Of a stretch of DNA of 64,000 nt, positions 47,664-60,978 are shown piece after piece (positions within the stretch are counted from its first letter, which is position 1; each line of letters starts with the position of its first letter). The stretch is from the NCBI RefSeq assembly GCF_036785885.1, contig NC_092323.1, positions 15,136,501 to 15,200,500 on the forward strand. The letters run 5' to 3'. The notes below the pieces were generated by a model that was given only the letters and a program-made list of their open reading frames with translations, was not told the origin of the DNA and did not search any database. The DNA comes from Coffea arabica. Its lineage: Eukaryota > Streptophyta > Magnoliopsida > Gentianales > Rubiaceae. The position numbers and the translations under genes are program-made.

Positions 47664-49979
47664 TTGATGCTCAATGTATTTATTCGAAAAATAAAAATCC
47701 CATTAAATATTTTATTTAATGTTCTTGTAGTGACTTTGCCTCTTGAATCTCAATATCTTACATATTTTTAAGTATTTTTGTATTCCTTCGATTTGATAAA
47801 TGTGTTTGAACATCTAGCCTTATAATTATCCAGGCATACAAATGTGTCTTGACTCCAGTAAAATACAGGACGAACATAGGGCATTCTAGAGTGATGTAGC
47901 AAGGGGCTTTTCAGCTGATTGGGATAAAAAGTACAAGAGAATTGAAGAAAGAATAGAAAACCAGAAAATACAAACCATTTCTAAAGGCTCATAGTTTTTT
48001 TTTTTTTTTTTTTTTTTGGGTATGTGCAATGAAGAGATTCTACAATTAACCAAACTGGATCAAAAGGGTAGCATGAATAGGATGTATACTAGGAAATCAC
48101 TCTATTTACTAATACCCTGTGACAAAATAATAGATCCCATTTACTAGTACAAGCATGAAAATTTGAAAAACTATTGAAAAGGTGAATACAAGCACTAAAT
48201 CAGGTTTCATTTGGACAGGACCTCTAACTCTGGCGGTTTAAATCTTGACAACTAAATCAGGACATCAACGTACCTTTTTTTTTTTTTTTTTTAGCTATTC
48301 TGAAAACACATGGTTAGTGGTAAAAGAAACCTCTACTGTTTAGTGGTAAAAATACTAATCTTTCAAGTAGAGTAATTGAGCGCTCATGGGAAAAAAAAAA
48401 CTGTGTTTTGTGGAACCACACTGTTAATTCAATCATAAAGACAATGTAGACCAAGGATTTTTCTTGATAATGCTTTAGTATTATTAGTCCTTTTTCTTGG
48501 ATTTTTTTAAATCGAAATCTATAATTTCTTAGCACCAACCAATTTAAAATTTCTTATTTTTTCTCATCTCAATGATGCCGTGTGCAGTTAATCAGACCAG
48601 TGTCTAGAGAACACAAATCAGCAGAAGTCACTTGCTACTGAAATTTGAAGTTACACTTCTCATTTAGCACAGATTTTTTTCTTTTTTTTCCTACTGTTCA
48701 AGTTCAACATACCTTCCCACTGTAGCACCATTTAATTTTGAGCTGCTTGTCATCAGAAATGCTAGACGATTGATGAACAAAGAAAAGCGGGAGTTAAATG
48801 AAGGCTAACAACACCAATCCAAGGTTTGAAAGGCACACAATTTTTTGTGACTAAAATTGGTTACATTGCATTAAAGAGATCCTAAACTTAACCAAGTTTT
48901 GGTGATCACAGAATTGCTGCTCCTTGCTTTTGATCTGTAGGATTTGCTTTCCCTCCCTTGTTCCAAGTAACTATCAGCAGAAAAATGAAAAAGATAACAT
49001 CTCAGCAGTAGCATGAATGCAAATTATACTAAGAAATCATCCTCATAACTACGATCTTGCAACAAATAAGAGATAGTAAAGTGATATCTGAGTATAAAGT
49101 TTCTACAGCTAGGATAATTTCCACTAACAGGGACAGCTTCAGATGCATGCACAATCATCTGAATACATTGCAACCCTGCCCAACCAAATTTACTACTTCT
49201 GAATTGGGTATCAAGCACCCATTAACATCAGAAACTGTCCCTTGAACATATTTTACCTGCAATATCTTTTCTCAACCATAACATCAACGTGATATATTGG
49301 AACTTCTGTCAATCTTGTTGATTCGTTAGCTCTTCTATTAGCTTCTGTGATTCAGGTCTAAATAGTTTTAAATCAAACATTATTAGCTCTTTTATGAAGT
49401 TCTGTGATTCGACTAATTTTTCTGTCATTTTCTTGCGCCAAAACACGATTTGCTTGTTAACTGCCTTTGTGAGAATTAGAATAGCTGTTGGATGTCATGA
49501 ATTGGGAGTTCTAAATTAAGACCTGTGGTGGGCTGGAATTGTTTGTAGAAGTCTGCATTACTCTGGTTGCAATGTATCGAAGGAACGGAAAAGGGCACCT
49601 CGCACATATGACATGTGTTCTGCTGCTTTTAAAAATCATATCAATCTGTAGCAGCATTTTGAAAAGTTATAGCTGAATCAAGTTGAGACCAAATAATTGG
49701 GATCTCCAGAAATTGCTTAAAGAAACATGAATAGCTGTCATTGAACTAATTCAGAATATACAAGTGGTACTGTGGTAGTACATCTAACCTACTGAATGGA
49801 ATCCCACTCTGAATTGATTCTATCCAATTCAAGAAAAGACAGGAATGGCTCACCACTGTAAAATACGATGAGAGGGCGGTGAGTCTGTGACTCCTTTTGA
49901 TCTGAGTAGTAAGTAAACAGAAATCACCAATAACTTCAATTTGATCTTAGTACCAAGAAAACATGGATCAGCAATAACT
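47664..49979. other. Intergenic DNA, no gene seen
   Basis: Poly-T runs near 48000 and 48275. The right part is the 3' flank of the NLR pseudogene. No recognisable coding sequence or bounded element. Confidence 0.5.
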
Positions 49980-52900
49980 TCACATAATGATCTTTAGACC
50001 CTGATTTCCCATTTCCATCTGCTCTTGTCCAATTTGCTTTACAGAACATACAGCAGACTCACTACACCCTTTCACCTCAATCATTTCAAGAGTCGAACAT
50101 TCCCCTAAACAAGAAGGGGCCTCTTCCAGGGCCTCACAATAATGCAAATCCAATTTCTCAAGACGGGGAAAATTATCAGCAGAGGCAGTCCACCTGCAAA
50201 AGCCTAAATCTGATAGCTCCAAGCATCGAAGATTACAGAATTCCCCTTCTTTCATTTCCCATTCTTCCCCCACAAAGGAATCTCTAACTTTAAGAACTTC
50301 AAGGTTGGGCAGCTTTCCAATTGCTGAAATTTCACTCCATGTCCGGTCATTGCATGAGAGAGTCAACTTTCTCAAATTTAATGGAAATTCAAACTCGAAT
50401 GCTTCAAATCCACATACTACCTTTAGGGATTCTAGTAGACTCAAATGATCCAGCATCAGAGTCCCATAGCAAATTCCAGAAGATGCTGTTTAGAGCCCTG
50501 AGACTCCAACACACTTTAGCCTGCGGATGTTGGGTAACTTTTTCAGTATCTTTTGCAAGCTTTGAGAAGAGGGATCAATTATAAGGTTTAGAGTTTCTAA
50601 ATGAACTAAATCCGGGGATTCTTCAAGATTGTCACTGGGAAAACTAAAACCGTATATATAATAACTTTATACCCAAAGATGCCTCAACGTCTTAATATTC
50701 CAGATAGTCTTTGGCAACTCGACATGAGTAATGCTTCCATAAACCACCAAAGTATGTAACCTTGAGAGATTGGCTATTGCAGATGGAACAAAGTCTATTT
50801 TCAGATTAATCCCCAAGTATCTCAAGTGAACAAGGCATAGTACTTCCAATGGAAATGATTCACAAAAGTCAAAGTTTCCCAAATCCAACACTCTAAGAAG
50901 TTTAGACATCAAAAACCCCAAATCCAGATCTGTAGCATTCTGCTCATAGCTAGGAAAGAAGAGCAAACAGCGTAAATTGGGAAAAAATTGCCTTGACTGC
51001 TTAACCACCTCTACCATTGTATTGTAAATACACAGTCGGTGGGGATTGTAGTTGCAAGGTCCTGTAGGACAAGAAGGGTCTTTATACCTATCAATTATAT
51101 GTACAAAACCTTCTAGTTTGGCTTTTTCCACACAAAATTCATGTACCAAATCATGAACTTGGCAGGCTTTGGCACCTCCCAGAGTTCTTTCTCGAGTAAC
51201 CATAACTAAACTTCTAGCAATCAAATCCATCAAGCAGTCATTGGCCACTTCCTCTAAGCTCTTTCTTTCAGTCTTTTGAACAAATCCTTCAGAAATATAA
51301 AGCTGTAACAACCTTTGTACAGAAATATCTCGTTCATCTGGAAATGCACTAAAGTAAAGAAGACATGGCTTCAAATAATCTGGTAAATGACTATAACTCT
51401 GCTCAAGAGTCTTCATGCAGTTTCCAGTGTCAAGAATAATGCTGGCATTTAGAGTTTCCGCAGTTTCTTCCCAGCAATCTTGATCAGTAGTAGCAAGAAT
51501 TCCAGAAACCAGGACAACAATGAGAGGTAGTCCTTTACAGTTTGTTGCTATTCGGAATCCAACTTCACTTAGTATAGGAGGACATCCTTCTTTGCCAAAT
51601 ATCTTAGTCTGCAGCAAAGCCCAACACTCTTTATCAGTAAGTTGGCGAAGATGGTGAGGCTTGCAATCTCCTTTAAATAGCGAAGACAAATTCTGATATT
51701 TGCTGGCGAACATGATCCTGCTTCCATTGGCATCATCCGGTAGTGAATTTCTCAACAAATTCCATGCCCCAATGTCCTACACGTCATCTAAAACAATGAG
51801 ATACCTATGTCCCTTCAAACGCTGGTATAGTTCTACAGCCAAAACAACTTCTTCAATCTTAACACATTGGTTAGGACTCCTAGAATCAATGCTACATAAA
51901 ATCTGAACTAACAAATTGTGATTGCTGTATACTTGAGAAACATAACACCAAGCATGAATATGAAAGTGCAGTTTAATTGAAGGATCACTGTAAACTTTAA
52001 TGGCTAATGTAGTCTTACCAAGCCCAGGCATACCCACGATAGGAACAACATCCAACTGCTTTGTTCCTCTTGTAAGTCTGTCAGTGATAGTTTCCACCTC
52101 GTCTCCAAGACCCATAAGATCTTCATGGCGGCAGTTAATTGAGATGGCATATGAACGGAAGCCCTGGTAACTCTCTTGATTTCACCATTATAACTTGTGC
52201 TGTCACAGATCTCTTGGGCCTCGATCTTCATAAGATTGATGTCTTCAGCAACAGCATCCAAAAAGTAATGACCTTTATCACTGACAACTATCGAGTCAAT
52301 TACTAACTCTGCCTTGTATGCAATCTCCATAACACGATTCCAGCAAGTTTTGAGTTTGCCATTCTGATTGCGCTTCTCCTTCATATTCTCGAGGAAAGAT
52401 CTTAAGAATGTGAGATTTTTTTGGACTATGTCGATGCTATCAACTGGGAAAGCAAGTGAATGATCAGTTTCATCGCAGCTTGCTAGTTCCTTTAGATTTT
52501 CTAGGAACAAATCAACAGAGCCTAACTCATTGGTCCTGGGAAAACTAAATGAAGATGATGATGTTAGTGGATACATGTGTGCTACTTCTGCCATTATATA
52601 CTTGAGCACTTTGAGCAAATGGAAAAGTGCAAGATCTGTTTCCTCAGCCAAGCCTTCTTCATTTCATTTGGAGAAAGGGTGAACATCAAAATTCCTGCAT
52701 CACAAGCCACAACTCCAATAAGATCCTTCAATTCATCATGTAGCTCATTGAACTTCTTCTTGAGTACGATACTCATGAATCTTATTTTCTGATGGAGTTT
52801 TAGCATTTGCTCCTTCACTTGAACCTGAAAACTGTTATAAGATCCTAGTAGATCGATAAGGTAATCTAGGAGAGAATCAACAAAGTTGGCCGCTGCATAT

Positions 52901-53792
52901 TCATTCTCCTCCAGGGCTGAAGCATATGATGATCTCGATTGCTTTGAAGCTGTCAGGACATGGATATAAGTTTCTTGGACCTGGGGGTTAACAGGATTAA
53001 TCTTCTCCTGTATCAATTGAGAAATTTTGTACTCCATTTCATCGAACACTTCATCATCTCTGCAAACCGACATACAGAAATCAAGCGTGCAGCCACAACT
53101 TCAACGTGAATCAAGAGATCTATCAATTGCATATGCTCAACACCTTGCACTGTGGCCAAGCCAATGAGATTCCTTAACAACATTAGCTTCTCTTGAAGGG
53201 TTTCTATTAGCTTCTCCCATTTTCTCCCGCGAAGATCATCCAGATACTCTACAAGGGAATCAATGAGATCCATAACTAGTCGTGGATCACCTAGCGAGTG
53301 GTAGTCCAACAAGGTGAGGATGCATGATTTCTTGATATCAGTTTCAAGAAACAACTTGATATTTTCCCTGGACCCGTTGAGCTCAATTTGGATGATGCGT
53401 CTACGATCCAATGCACGGGAATGGATATATCTCTGATAAGCTAAGTGAAGATGATGCGTCATCCCATTAAGCAATTCTTGGATCCTCAAAGAAATAGTAC
53501 TAAGCCTTAAAGTTTCAGACATGGCATTACCCTTGTTCTCGTGACCATGCTCCACACAGGTTTCCCCATCCCCACTGTTCCTCCTTCTCCTCCTCCTACA
53601 ATTTCTGACATACAGAAAAAAGGTTTTCAATAGCCTTACCTCCATCTTCAGCTTCCAAATATCAGGATACCAGTCAAAACAGGAGTTACAGGACTTGTCC
53701 AGCCAGGCCAGATAATCTAAAGCAAAATCAAAGCAACAAGTGTTATTGATGGAAGATGTCTCCATCATGGTATCTTCTTTTCCCTTGGACAT
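49980..53792 (-). pseudogene. CC-NB-LRR resistance gene, late-blight R1 type, disrupted
   Basis: About 1270 codons, the usual length for intronless R1-type NLRs. Order: N-terminal extension starting MSKGKEDTMMETSS (53792), coiled-coil region, NB-ARC with P-loop GMPGLGKTTLA, kinase-2 LIVLDDV, RNBS-B GSRIMFAS, GLPL motif CKGLPLIVVL, a VHDLVHEF motif in the MHD position, then LRRs ending GNQGLKIIM. Disruptions: frameshifts near 53065, 52645 and 52120, and in-frame stops TAG 51777-51779, TAA 50667-50669 and TAA 50490-50492. The TAG replaces the Trp (TGG) of LDDVW. The three shifts have the same sign, so the first and last segments are in the same frame. Live members are cytoplasmic immune receptors that bind ATP/ADP. 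This copy cannot make a full protein unless the sequence has errors. Confidence 0.9.
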
Positions 53793-53819
53793 CAGATTTC
53801 TATCTGGTTTAGCAATCAA

Positions 53820-55080
53820 ATAAACTTATCTGAAGATCTGCAAATTTCTGTGATCTAACAATAGCCAGTACTACAGGCCAGACTTTTTATTTTTTTGGGG
53901 TAAATGGTACAATGCGCTATTTTGTTCACAAAAGATGCGGTACTATGATAGTAAAAAGTTGAATAAGTGTTACAACACTTTCCCAGCAACTTCTGTTGTG
54001 GCAAACAAAGACCAAGACTTCTACACACACAAGGACCAAGACCAAGAGGTCCAAGAGAATTACAGGTGTTTTTGTTCAAACCAATGATTCGTATGTAACG
54101 GAAATCATTCTATCAAAGGGAAAAATTATCATTTTTATTCCTCATTTTTGAGGCTTTGACCAGTATTGTTGTCCCTTATTAGTCACAAGGTACTAATTTG
54201 CTAGTTTTTTACTGAAATTTGAGGAAGTCTAGCAGAAGACTTGACTTCAGTTGCATTTGCTGGTTAAATTAGAATGAATAACATAAGCAAAAGCAAAGTC
54301 AAATTTCTGACTTTTCTCATTATTCCAAATCCTTATTCTCGAATTTTACCAATTATCGAAGAAACCAACTCTAACCATAAAATTTCCAAGATGCCAGGCG
54401 CAAAATCTGGACTGCGTTTTCTATCTTGTTTATAAAAGAACTCTGTCACACTTCTTGGCCACAAAACAGAGCTTTTTAAATCAAGCTGCTTGTCTTGCAA
54501 TAAGTTCTCATGGGAGTTTGGAACCAGGTTTCGATTTCCTATAAAAATATCAAGGGGGTATCTTATTTATGATTAGAGGTGTCAAAATGGGTGAATTGAT
54601 TGGGTTTGGACGGATCAATATAATTGAATTGTGATTGACACCTTTACTTATAAGCGATTTTCAATAATTTTTAGTGCTTATAAATTTGAGGGTACAAAGC
54701 AGGCTTATTTGTTCTTCACATGGATATCTAGAAATCACAAATGATACTTTTAGACAAATGCCCTCTCTCTCATCCCAATTTTTATGATCCCTGTCGTCCC
54801 AATTCTTCTCAATTCCACACCCTTGACAAACGAAGGAATCCCATATTTTGAGCAACTATATTGTACACTTATTGAACAACTTTTGGACCTCTATAGGCTG
54901 AAAAGGAAGGGCAAAAAAAAAAGAAAAAAAGGCCCTGCATTCCAAAACCTTGAATAAGTGCAGTAATTATTACTTCAATAATGCAAAATAAAAGCAGTAC
55001 AGGGAATTGTACGCAACCATTATTTTTCACTGAGAAACAACAACCATCAAGCCAAAGTGCAGTTATTATTACTTATTAAA
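53820..55080. other. Intergenic DNA, no gene seen
   Basis: 5' flank of the NLR pseudogene and 3' flank of the next gene. No recognisable features. Confidence 0.5.
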
Positions 55081-55137
55081 GATACTTAGAACTCCAAATT
55101 TTGGGCGTAACATATCCCATAATTATGCCACAATATC

Positions 55138-55910
55138 TCAGTTTTTCTTGAGAACTCTGATTCCAGTCCAACGAGACTCCATATAATCAGAAGGATTGTC
55201 TTGTGTATACACTCCAAACTTGAAGTAATGTGTAGCGGGACCATTATCATTAGTTTCGTACTTGAAAGCTCCATCAATGTACACTCTAACTCTCCCAGCA
55301 CCTGTGTCATGTATCACATTGACGCGATACCATTTGTTGTAGACGTTGGGGATTAGGACAGGACTTCTGTAGTATGTGAGGGATGGATTGTAGACTCTTA
55401 GCATAGCAGTTGTGGCCTGAGTGCTTGCTCCAAAAACTTGCATTACGCTAACACCAGTGGTTCCAGAGGGTACATAGACACTACCCTCGAATTGCCATAC
55501 ACCTGAAGTGTAATCGTAGCCCTGAGAAGCAAAGTAACATAATTAATGGTACTCAAACTTCATTGTTTTGCTATGTATTGTCAAAAAAGGGGTAAAAGTT
55601 GAACGGTAAATATCGTTTTCTATTTGAATTGCCGGAAGAAGAGAAGAAGAGAAAAACTTACAGTAATGCGAACTTCAGTACGAGGTTTGGTAGTACTACC
55701 AGCAGAAAAAGGTTTGTCTGTCTTATAAACCCACAGTTTATGAACACCACCAACGTAGGAATAGCGTTGATTGACAGGGACATCGTAAGGCTTCTGAACT
55801 TGAAAATTTGCAGTACTGAGCGAAACAGGGCTGAACCCATCAGTTGGATCAGCCTTCAGAGCCCTCAGCAGGGTTAGGATCAAAGTGGTGAAGAAGAGGA
55901 AAGTTGTCAT
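55138..55910 (-). CDS. Citrate-binding protein-like, alginate-lyase-2 fold
   Basis: Two exons on the minus strand: 55662-55910 and 55138-55521, joined in phase 0 across a 140-bp GT-AG intron (ACT|GTAAGT ... TTCTCAG|GGC). The product is 210 residues. A signal peptide (MTTFLFFTTLILTLLRALKA) is followed by DPTDGFSPVSL, YSYVGGVHKLWVYKTDKPFS, KPRTEVRIT, GYDYTSGVWQFEG, MQVFGAS, WYRVNVIHDTGAGRVRVYID and a MESRWTGIRVLKKN end. These match the citrate-binding protein first described from rubber tree (vacuolar lutoid), a plant branch of the polysaccharide-lyase-7-like (alginate lyase 2) fold. Binding of citrate is known for the rubber protein only; the role here is inferred. A close pseudogene relative lies at 62741. 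Confidence 0.9.
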
Positions 55911-55986
55911 TGCTAACTCAAGAAATGAAGAGCAAGAAATTGTTTTAGGTGTAGTGAAGAGATGGAGGACTGAAACTGGGCATGGG

Positions 55987-55994
55987 TTTTTATA
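55987..55994 (-). promoter_or_regulatory. TATA box of the citrate-binding-like gene
   Basis: TATAAAAA on the minus strand, 77 bases before the ATG, a usual distance for a leader of about 45 bases. Confidence 0.75.
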
Positions 55995-56174
55995 GGTGGT
56001 AGAATCTGATCTTGGATTTTATTTTATTTTATTTTTTTGGGGCGGCTTAAATTCGATTTGAAGGAAGTCTTGATAATAAAACTGGTCAAAAATGCAAGCA
56101 GTGCCCTTTTAGTACAGAAATTCTAAGCGTCTACTTTTGAACTCAAGAAGCCCATAACAGGTAAGGATAAGATA

Positions 56175-56991
56175 AGGGATAATTGCAGAAGCCTACCTTG
56201 AGGTTTAAAACAATTTCATTTAGCTCCCTCAAGGTTTTAAAAATTATATATACGTGCCTTGTCATTTAAAGTGACAATACTATCCCTAAATATTTTAATG
56301 AAATTCCCTTATTTGGTATGCTTGTACTTAGAATAGCTTTCAAAATTATTTTTTCATTCTTTTTCCTTCATATTCCTTTTTTTTTTAAATTTTTTGCTAG
56401 TAAAACTGTATAACTAGCACTAGTACTTCTAGTTTCTATTGTAACCAAATGTAGAACTAATGATTTTTTTATGAGTTAACTTATATGTAATCCAATGTTT
56501 TTGCTGATTTTTGTTTTCTATATTTTGGTATTAAAATTGATAATAAATAAAAAGAAATAGCCCAAAACCATTACTAAATTATGATAATCTTACTTCTCAA
56601 AAAATTCATAAATTCTAAATGAATTATTTCAACATTTTCTTTCCATCTTATAAATCTAAATCCATAATAAAATACCATCAAAAGTATCATATCATAGTGA
56701 TAAAATTATTATTATAGTTGTTTATCAAACAGTAGGTATGGATATGAAAATTTTGGTACCTTTTCCTTATAATTATACTAGATAATCTTATAATTGTATA
56801 GGAAAATAAATTAAAACTCATTACACAAGGGCATTTTTGGGTATTCATTTAAAAATTTGAGCAAGTCAATATTATTTTAAGATTTAGTTACTAAAACTAT
56901 CAAATCAAGAGAGATAAGTGTAATTTTTCAAACTTCAAGGGAGCTTAGTGAAATTGTTAGAAACCTTAGGGAAGGTTTCTGAAATTATCCT
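56175..56991. mobile_element. Mutator-like element (inverted repeats about 100 bp)
   Basis: Starts AGGGATAATTGCAGAAGCC and ends GGTTTCTGAAATTATCCT; arms share the words CTCCCT..AAGGTTT and its complement. Target duplication is imperfect: ATAAGAT on both sides (7 bp). No coding sequence. Confidence 0.7.
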
Positions 56992-56999
56992 ATAAGATT

Positions 57000-57851
57000 A
57001 ATTTTATTAATCTTCTACTATGGTTCTACCTTGTTTTTTAATTTTAACGAAGATTGCAATCCTAGTTTGAAAATTTGTCAGGTATTAGAATCTTAGAAAG
57101 TGTTTTTCTTTTTTTGGGTGTGTTGTGGTATAAGACCATGGAGAGGGGAGACTAGATAATTTTAAAAATCCACATATAAGTACATTTCAAGACATTGGAA
57201 AATTAAAATTTCGAATTGTGCTCTTTTTGGAGGCATTTCAAAGTCGAAGTGCCGAAGTCCAGAAAATGGGGCAAAATTTCAATCATGAAGAAGTAAAATT
57301 GCATAAATTGAAAAGGAAAAGAACAGTCAAGTCCCAAATGCCAGAAGAGTTTTGCATTATTGTAACCTACTTGTTTTCAGAACACAAGAAGTGTTAGTCT
57401 TTGCAAAAGAGTTGACAAAGTGAAAATGTCCAACTAAAAGACTAATTCCATTCAATGATCTCAATGACATCAATTTGTAACTGGAATTAATGTTTTAAAT
57501 GAATCCATTTGGCAACAATCATGCAAAATTATTGCACGCTTAGTATTGGACTTTGTCCCTCTGGTACAGTTGCTTGTGACGAATGTGTAATGCCCAAATC
57601 TGAATTCTTTTGAAAGTTGACTTAAGCCGGCCAATATTATAAGTTTTACACATTCTGTTACACCAAGCATGAGGCTGATGAGGGTGACGCCCTTTTTTTT
57701 TTTTTCCAGTTAGAATAAGGTAACGGGTATGTATTATAATAAATAGTGATAAATGTATATTCGATATGTGTGAAATAAAGAAATGCATAATATTTAAAGT
57801 AAATGAATTTTACATACATATGTTTATTGTTAAAGAAAATTTTAATCTTCT
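57000..57851. other. Intergenic DNA, no gene seen
   Basis: No recognisable gene or element with clear ends. Confidence 0.5.
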
Positions 57852-57860
57852 AAATTATTT

Positions 57861-58328
57861 GGATAAATTACATATAACCCCTCTAGTTTCATCTATTATC
57901 ATATGACCCCCTAACATTTGAAAATATCAGCTTTACCCCCTATAGTTTTATGTAAAGTGAAAATTTAGTGAAAAATAATCCATGTAACATCGTTAATTAA
58001 AATACCAATAGTGTCCTTATTTAAATGATAAATCAATCAACAGCTTAACTACCTTGTATAAAAGTATAGGGGGGTTATGTGGATAAATGCAAAAATTATA
58101 GGGGATAAGGTGGATATTTATATAAACCATAAGAGGATTACATGGAGATTAAGATTTTATCACACGTGTTCTTAGAGTACGTTTGGTGTAAACTTCGTAA
58201 TTGATTGTGTATTTCATCTATTTTCTACTTTACACAAAATCATAGGGGAGTTATGTGACTATTTTGAAACCTGAAGGGGATCATCTGGGATTATATAAAA
58301 TCACAGGAGAGTTGTCAGTAATTCATCC
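57861..58328. mobile_element. Small Mutator-like element
   Basis: 468 bp, starting GGATAAATTACATATAACCC and ending GGTAATT-like TCAGTAATTCATCC, with inverted arms. Exact 9-bp target duplication AAATTATTT at 57852-57860 and 58329-58337. No coding sequence. Confidence 0.82.
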
Positions 58329-58540
58329 AAATTATTTTGATAAAATGATTGTTATGTTGGCAGTTATTGCTTAGGGGATGGTTATATTGAAAAAAAAGTC
58401 TAAATAGCAAATTAAGAAATGCTTAATGGTAGTTATCTTGACAACATGTATTTAGGTAATTAAAGTAAAATTAGTTTTTATAAGGGCGAAAATGAAAGTG
58501 CATAAAGTGAGATAAATTGAAAGTAAATAAAATGTAAGGA

Positions 58541-58669
58541 ATAATCTTCTATACATTGACAATGTATACACTTTCACCATTAGATGCATGACACATAAAT
58601 CGAATTTAAATTTAAAACTCAAATTTTACATATGTGTCGTATATCTAACTGTGATAGTATATATACCGT

Positions 58670-58718
<49 letters not shown>

Positions 58719-58726
58719 ATTTACTC
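58541..58726. mobile_element. MITE related to the one at 8810, carrying a TA repeat
   Basis: Left part ATCTTCTATACATTGACAAT and right part ATAAGATTTACTC with GATAGTATATATACCGTCAA resemble an inverted pair. A (TA)n of about 40 bases (58674-58715) has expanded in the right arm. A shared TCGAATTTAAATTTAAAACT centre is like the palindromic centre of the copy at 8810. Confidence 0.5.
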
Positions 58727-59237
58727 AAAATGTAATAGGAAGTCTGACACCAAAATTTTGATAAAATATCCAAAGCCAAGTTAGAGCACAATTCCTTTCA
58801 AAAAAAAAAGAAAAAAAACTAAAGTTAGAGCACAATTGTCACAATATAAAACTCACTATAACATGTTGAAACCGCAAGAAACCAAGGCGGCAAAATCACT
58901 TAAGTTTATGGAGATTAAAGGTGATTTGCTCCTAGCAAATGGGTTATCATGCCCCCCATTTGTTAAAGCGCTCTACTATCATAATGTTAGAATTATTTTG
59001 TTACTCGAGGACCGATAAAATCCACTAAGAAATTGTTGATGACACTCCACTTTTTGTTAATGATATTTCCACTATAATTTTTTATCATGTAATTTTCATT
59101 TATTAGATTATATAAAAATAAATGATAAGCGTGTGATTAATAAAAAGTAGGGTGCGATTACATTTTCCAATCCACTATTATATGGTATGTTAAATTTTTG
59201 CATTGCCTTTTGGACGAGGCTGAGAATTAGGGAGTAA
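58727..59237. other. Intergenic DNA, no gene seen
   Basis: No recognisable gene. Confidence 0.5.
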
Positions 59238-59246
59238 TATAATTAA

Positions 59247-60305
59247 GGGTTATTATCACTTCACCTCCTTAACGTTTGGTGTCACTATCAATTTCCCCCT
59301 TAACGTTATCTTTTAGTCACTTTACCCCCAAGACTAACGGTCAAACTTAACGAAATTTGTTAATTAAAGTGAAAAGACATGTTTAACCCTTAAAATTATT
59401 ATCGTTTTACCCCCATAAAATATAGTCTCATTATCAATTTACTCCATAGAGTTATTTTTTAGGCAATTTATCCTACCATTAAACCAACTTAGCAAGCTAA
59501 AAATCTTTAGAAGAAATACCCTCCTCTTTGCATAATAAAAAATTTAAAGTGACTCTTCTCCATTTTAGTATCAAGAAAAAAAGTCAAAGTATTAATTTCT
59601 TTCTTTTTGGCAATCTTATTAATATTGAAAAAATTAGAAAGATGGAGAGGGAGAGGGGGAGGGGGAGGGGGAGAGAGAGAGCTCAATTTTTTTTTAAAAA
59701 AAATTACAAACAAAAAAGAATTAAATACTTTTATTATTTTAAAATTATTTCATTTTTTTGTTTACCACCAAATTCCAATCCTAATCTCGACAACCTTAAA
59801 GTAATACGATAATGTTAGACTTTTCTTTATTTTCTTTTTTTGCAAAATCTAATTTTTTGTCTCCTTCTTTCCTATCTCTTTCTCTTTTCCTAGTATTAAT
59901 AAATGTGAAAAAAGGAATTTGAGAAAACCCTTTTATTTTTATGTTTTTCGATCTCTTAAAGTGAAAAAAAAGGAAAAAATAACCATTCCAACTTTTTATT
60001 TTTAATTATATATAAAAAGGGTAAATATATATAAAATTTCTTGACCATACTATTTAGATTAACGATGAGGTAAAATGCCTAGAAAATAATGTTAGGAACT
60101 AAAGTGATTGTATCACTATAATCTAAACGAATAAAGTGATAATAACAATGTCGTAATGCTATAAAATAAAAGGATATTTTTGTCTAAAATTTCTTAATAT
60201 GTTGAGTTGACTTACTTATGGGGGTAAAGTAATAAAAAGATAACAACGTTAGGGGGTAAACTGATAGTAATAATATAGTTTAAGGGGATAAAGTGATAAT
60301 AACCC
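59247..60305. mobile_element. Mutator-like element with GGGTTATTATCAC ends
   Basis: 1059 bp; starts GGGTTATTATCAC and ends GTGATAATAACCC. Inverted repeats of about 90 bp or more. Exact 9-bp target duplication TATAATTAA at 59238-59246 and 60306-60314. A G/A-rich tract of GGGGAGA units lies at about 59642-59682. No transposase. Confidence 0.9.
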
Positions 60306-60314
60306 TATAATTAA

Positions 60315-60977
60315 TCATTAAGTAATTTGCTTCTATTAGCGGACTAGTTAATTGTTAAACCAATCATGTGGTGGAAATAGGAAAGCTGACTTTTTGACCA
60401 TGTTTCTTAGCCGCCCACGCAATTTGCCTTTCCCACGGACCGTCGGGTGAGCATCAAATTAGTTATCCGAATTTTCAACCCAATAAAATTTAATTATATG
60501 CCCCCAAAAAATTGGTTATCCGAATTTTCAACCCAGTAAAATTTAATTTGGTTAATCGATTTTGATTTCGGATGTTTGATTTCAATTTTAAATAACAATC
60601 GATTTTTTGGGGGTATATTTGGTATACAAATTGATCATTCATAAATTTCTTTGGACTTAGGATTTACGTATCCCATATTGCACTTTAGAACTTATGATAG
60701 ACATAAAAATACACATAAATATTTATTAGCAATTATAGGTAGGAAGTTCTGGATTCAAGATACCACTTAAAAAAAAGAGTGTAATTGTAGACTTTCATCA
60801 ACTATCAATAATCATATTTATGACTTGCAATAACCTCACCTGCCCGTAGCCTCTAGGTCCTCTACCCTAATTCCCCCTCATCACTGCCTATTGACTCCAT
60901 CCAAATTAATGCTACCAGCTGTGGGTGTGTCTATATATATATATACACCATTTTTTCTACTAGGTTGCTTTTAGGAT
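60315..60977. other. Intergenic DNA, no gene seen
   Basis: Short repeated phrase (GGTTATCCGAATTTTCAACCC twice near 60465 and 60515) but no gene or bounded element. Confidence 0.45.
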
Positions 60978-60978
60978 C

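Noticed and set aside
47721-47745. TTCTTGTAGTG as the missing right end of the CACTA element
   Set aside because: It lies in the 3' flank of an EC1 gene, 16 kb away, without subterminal repeats; a chance match.
51777-53792. Splitting the NLR into several small genes or adding introns to rescue it
   Set aside because: R1-type NLRs are normally intronless, no convincing GT-AG pairs occur at the breaks, and motif order is continuous across them.
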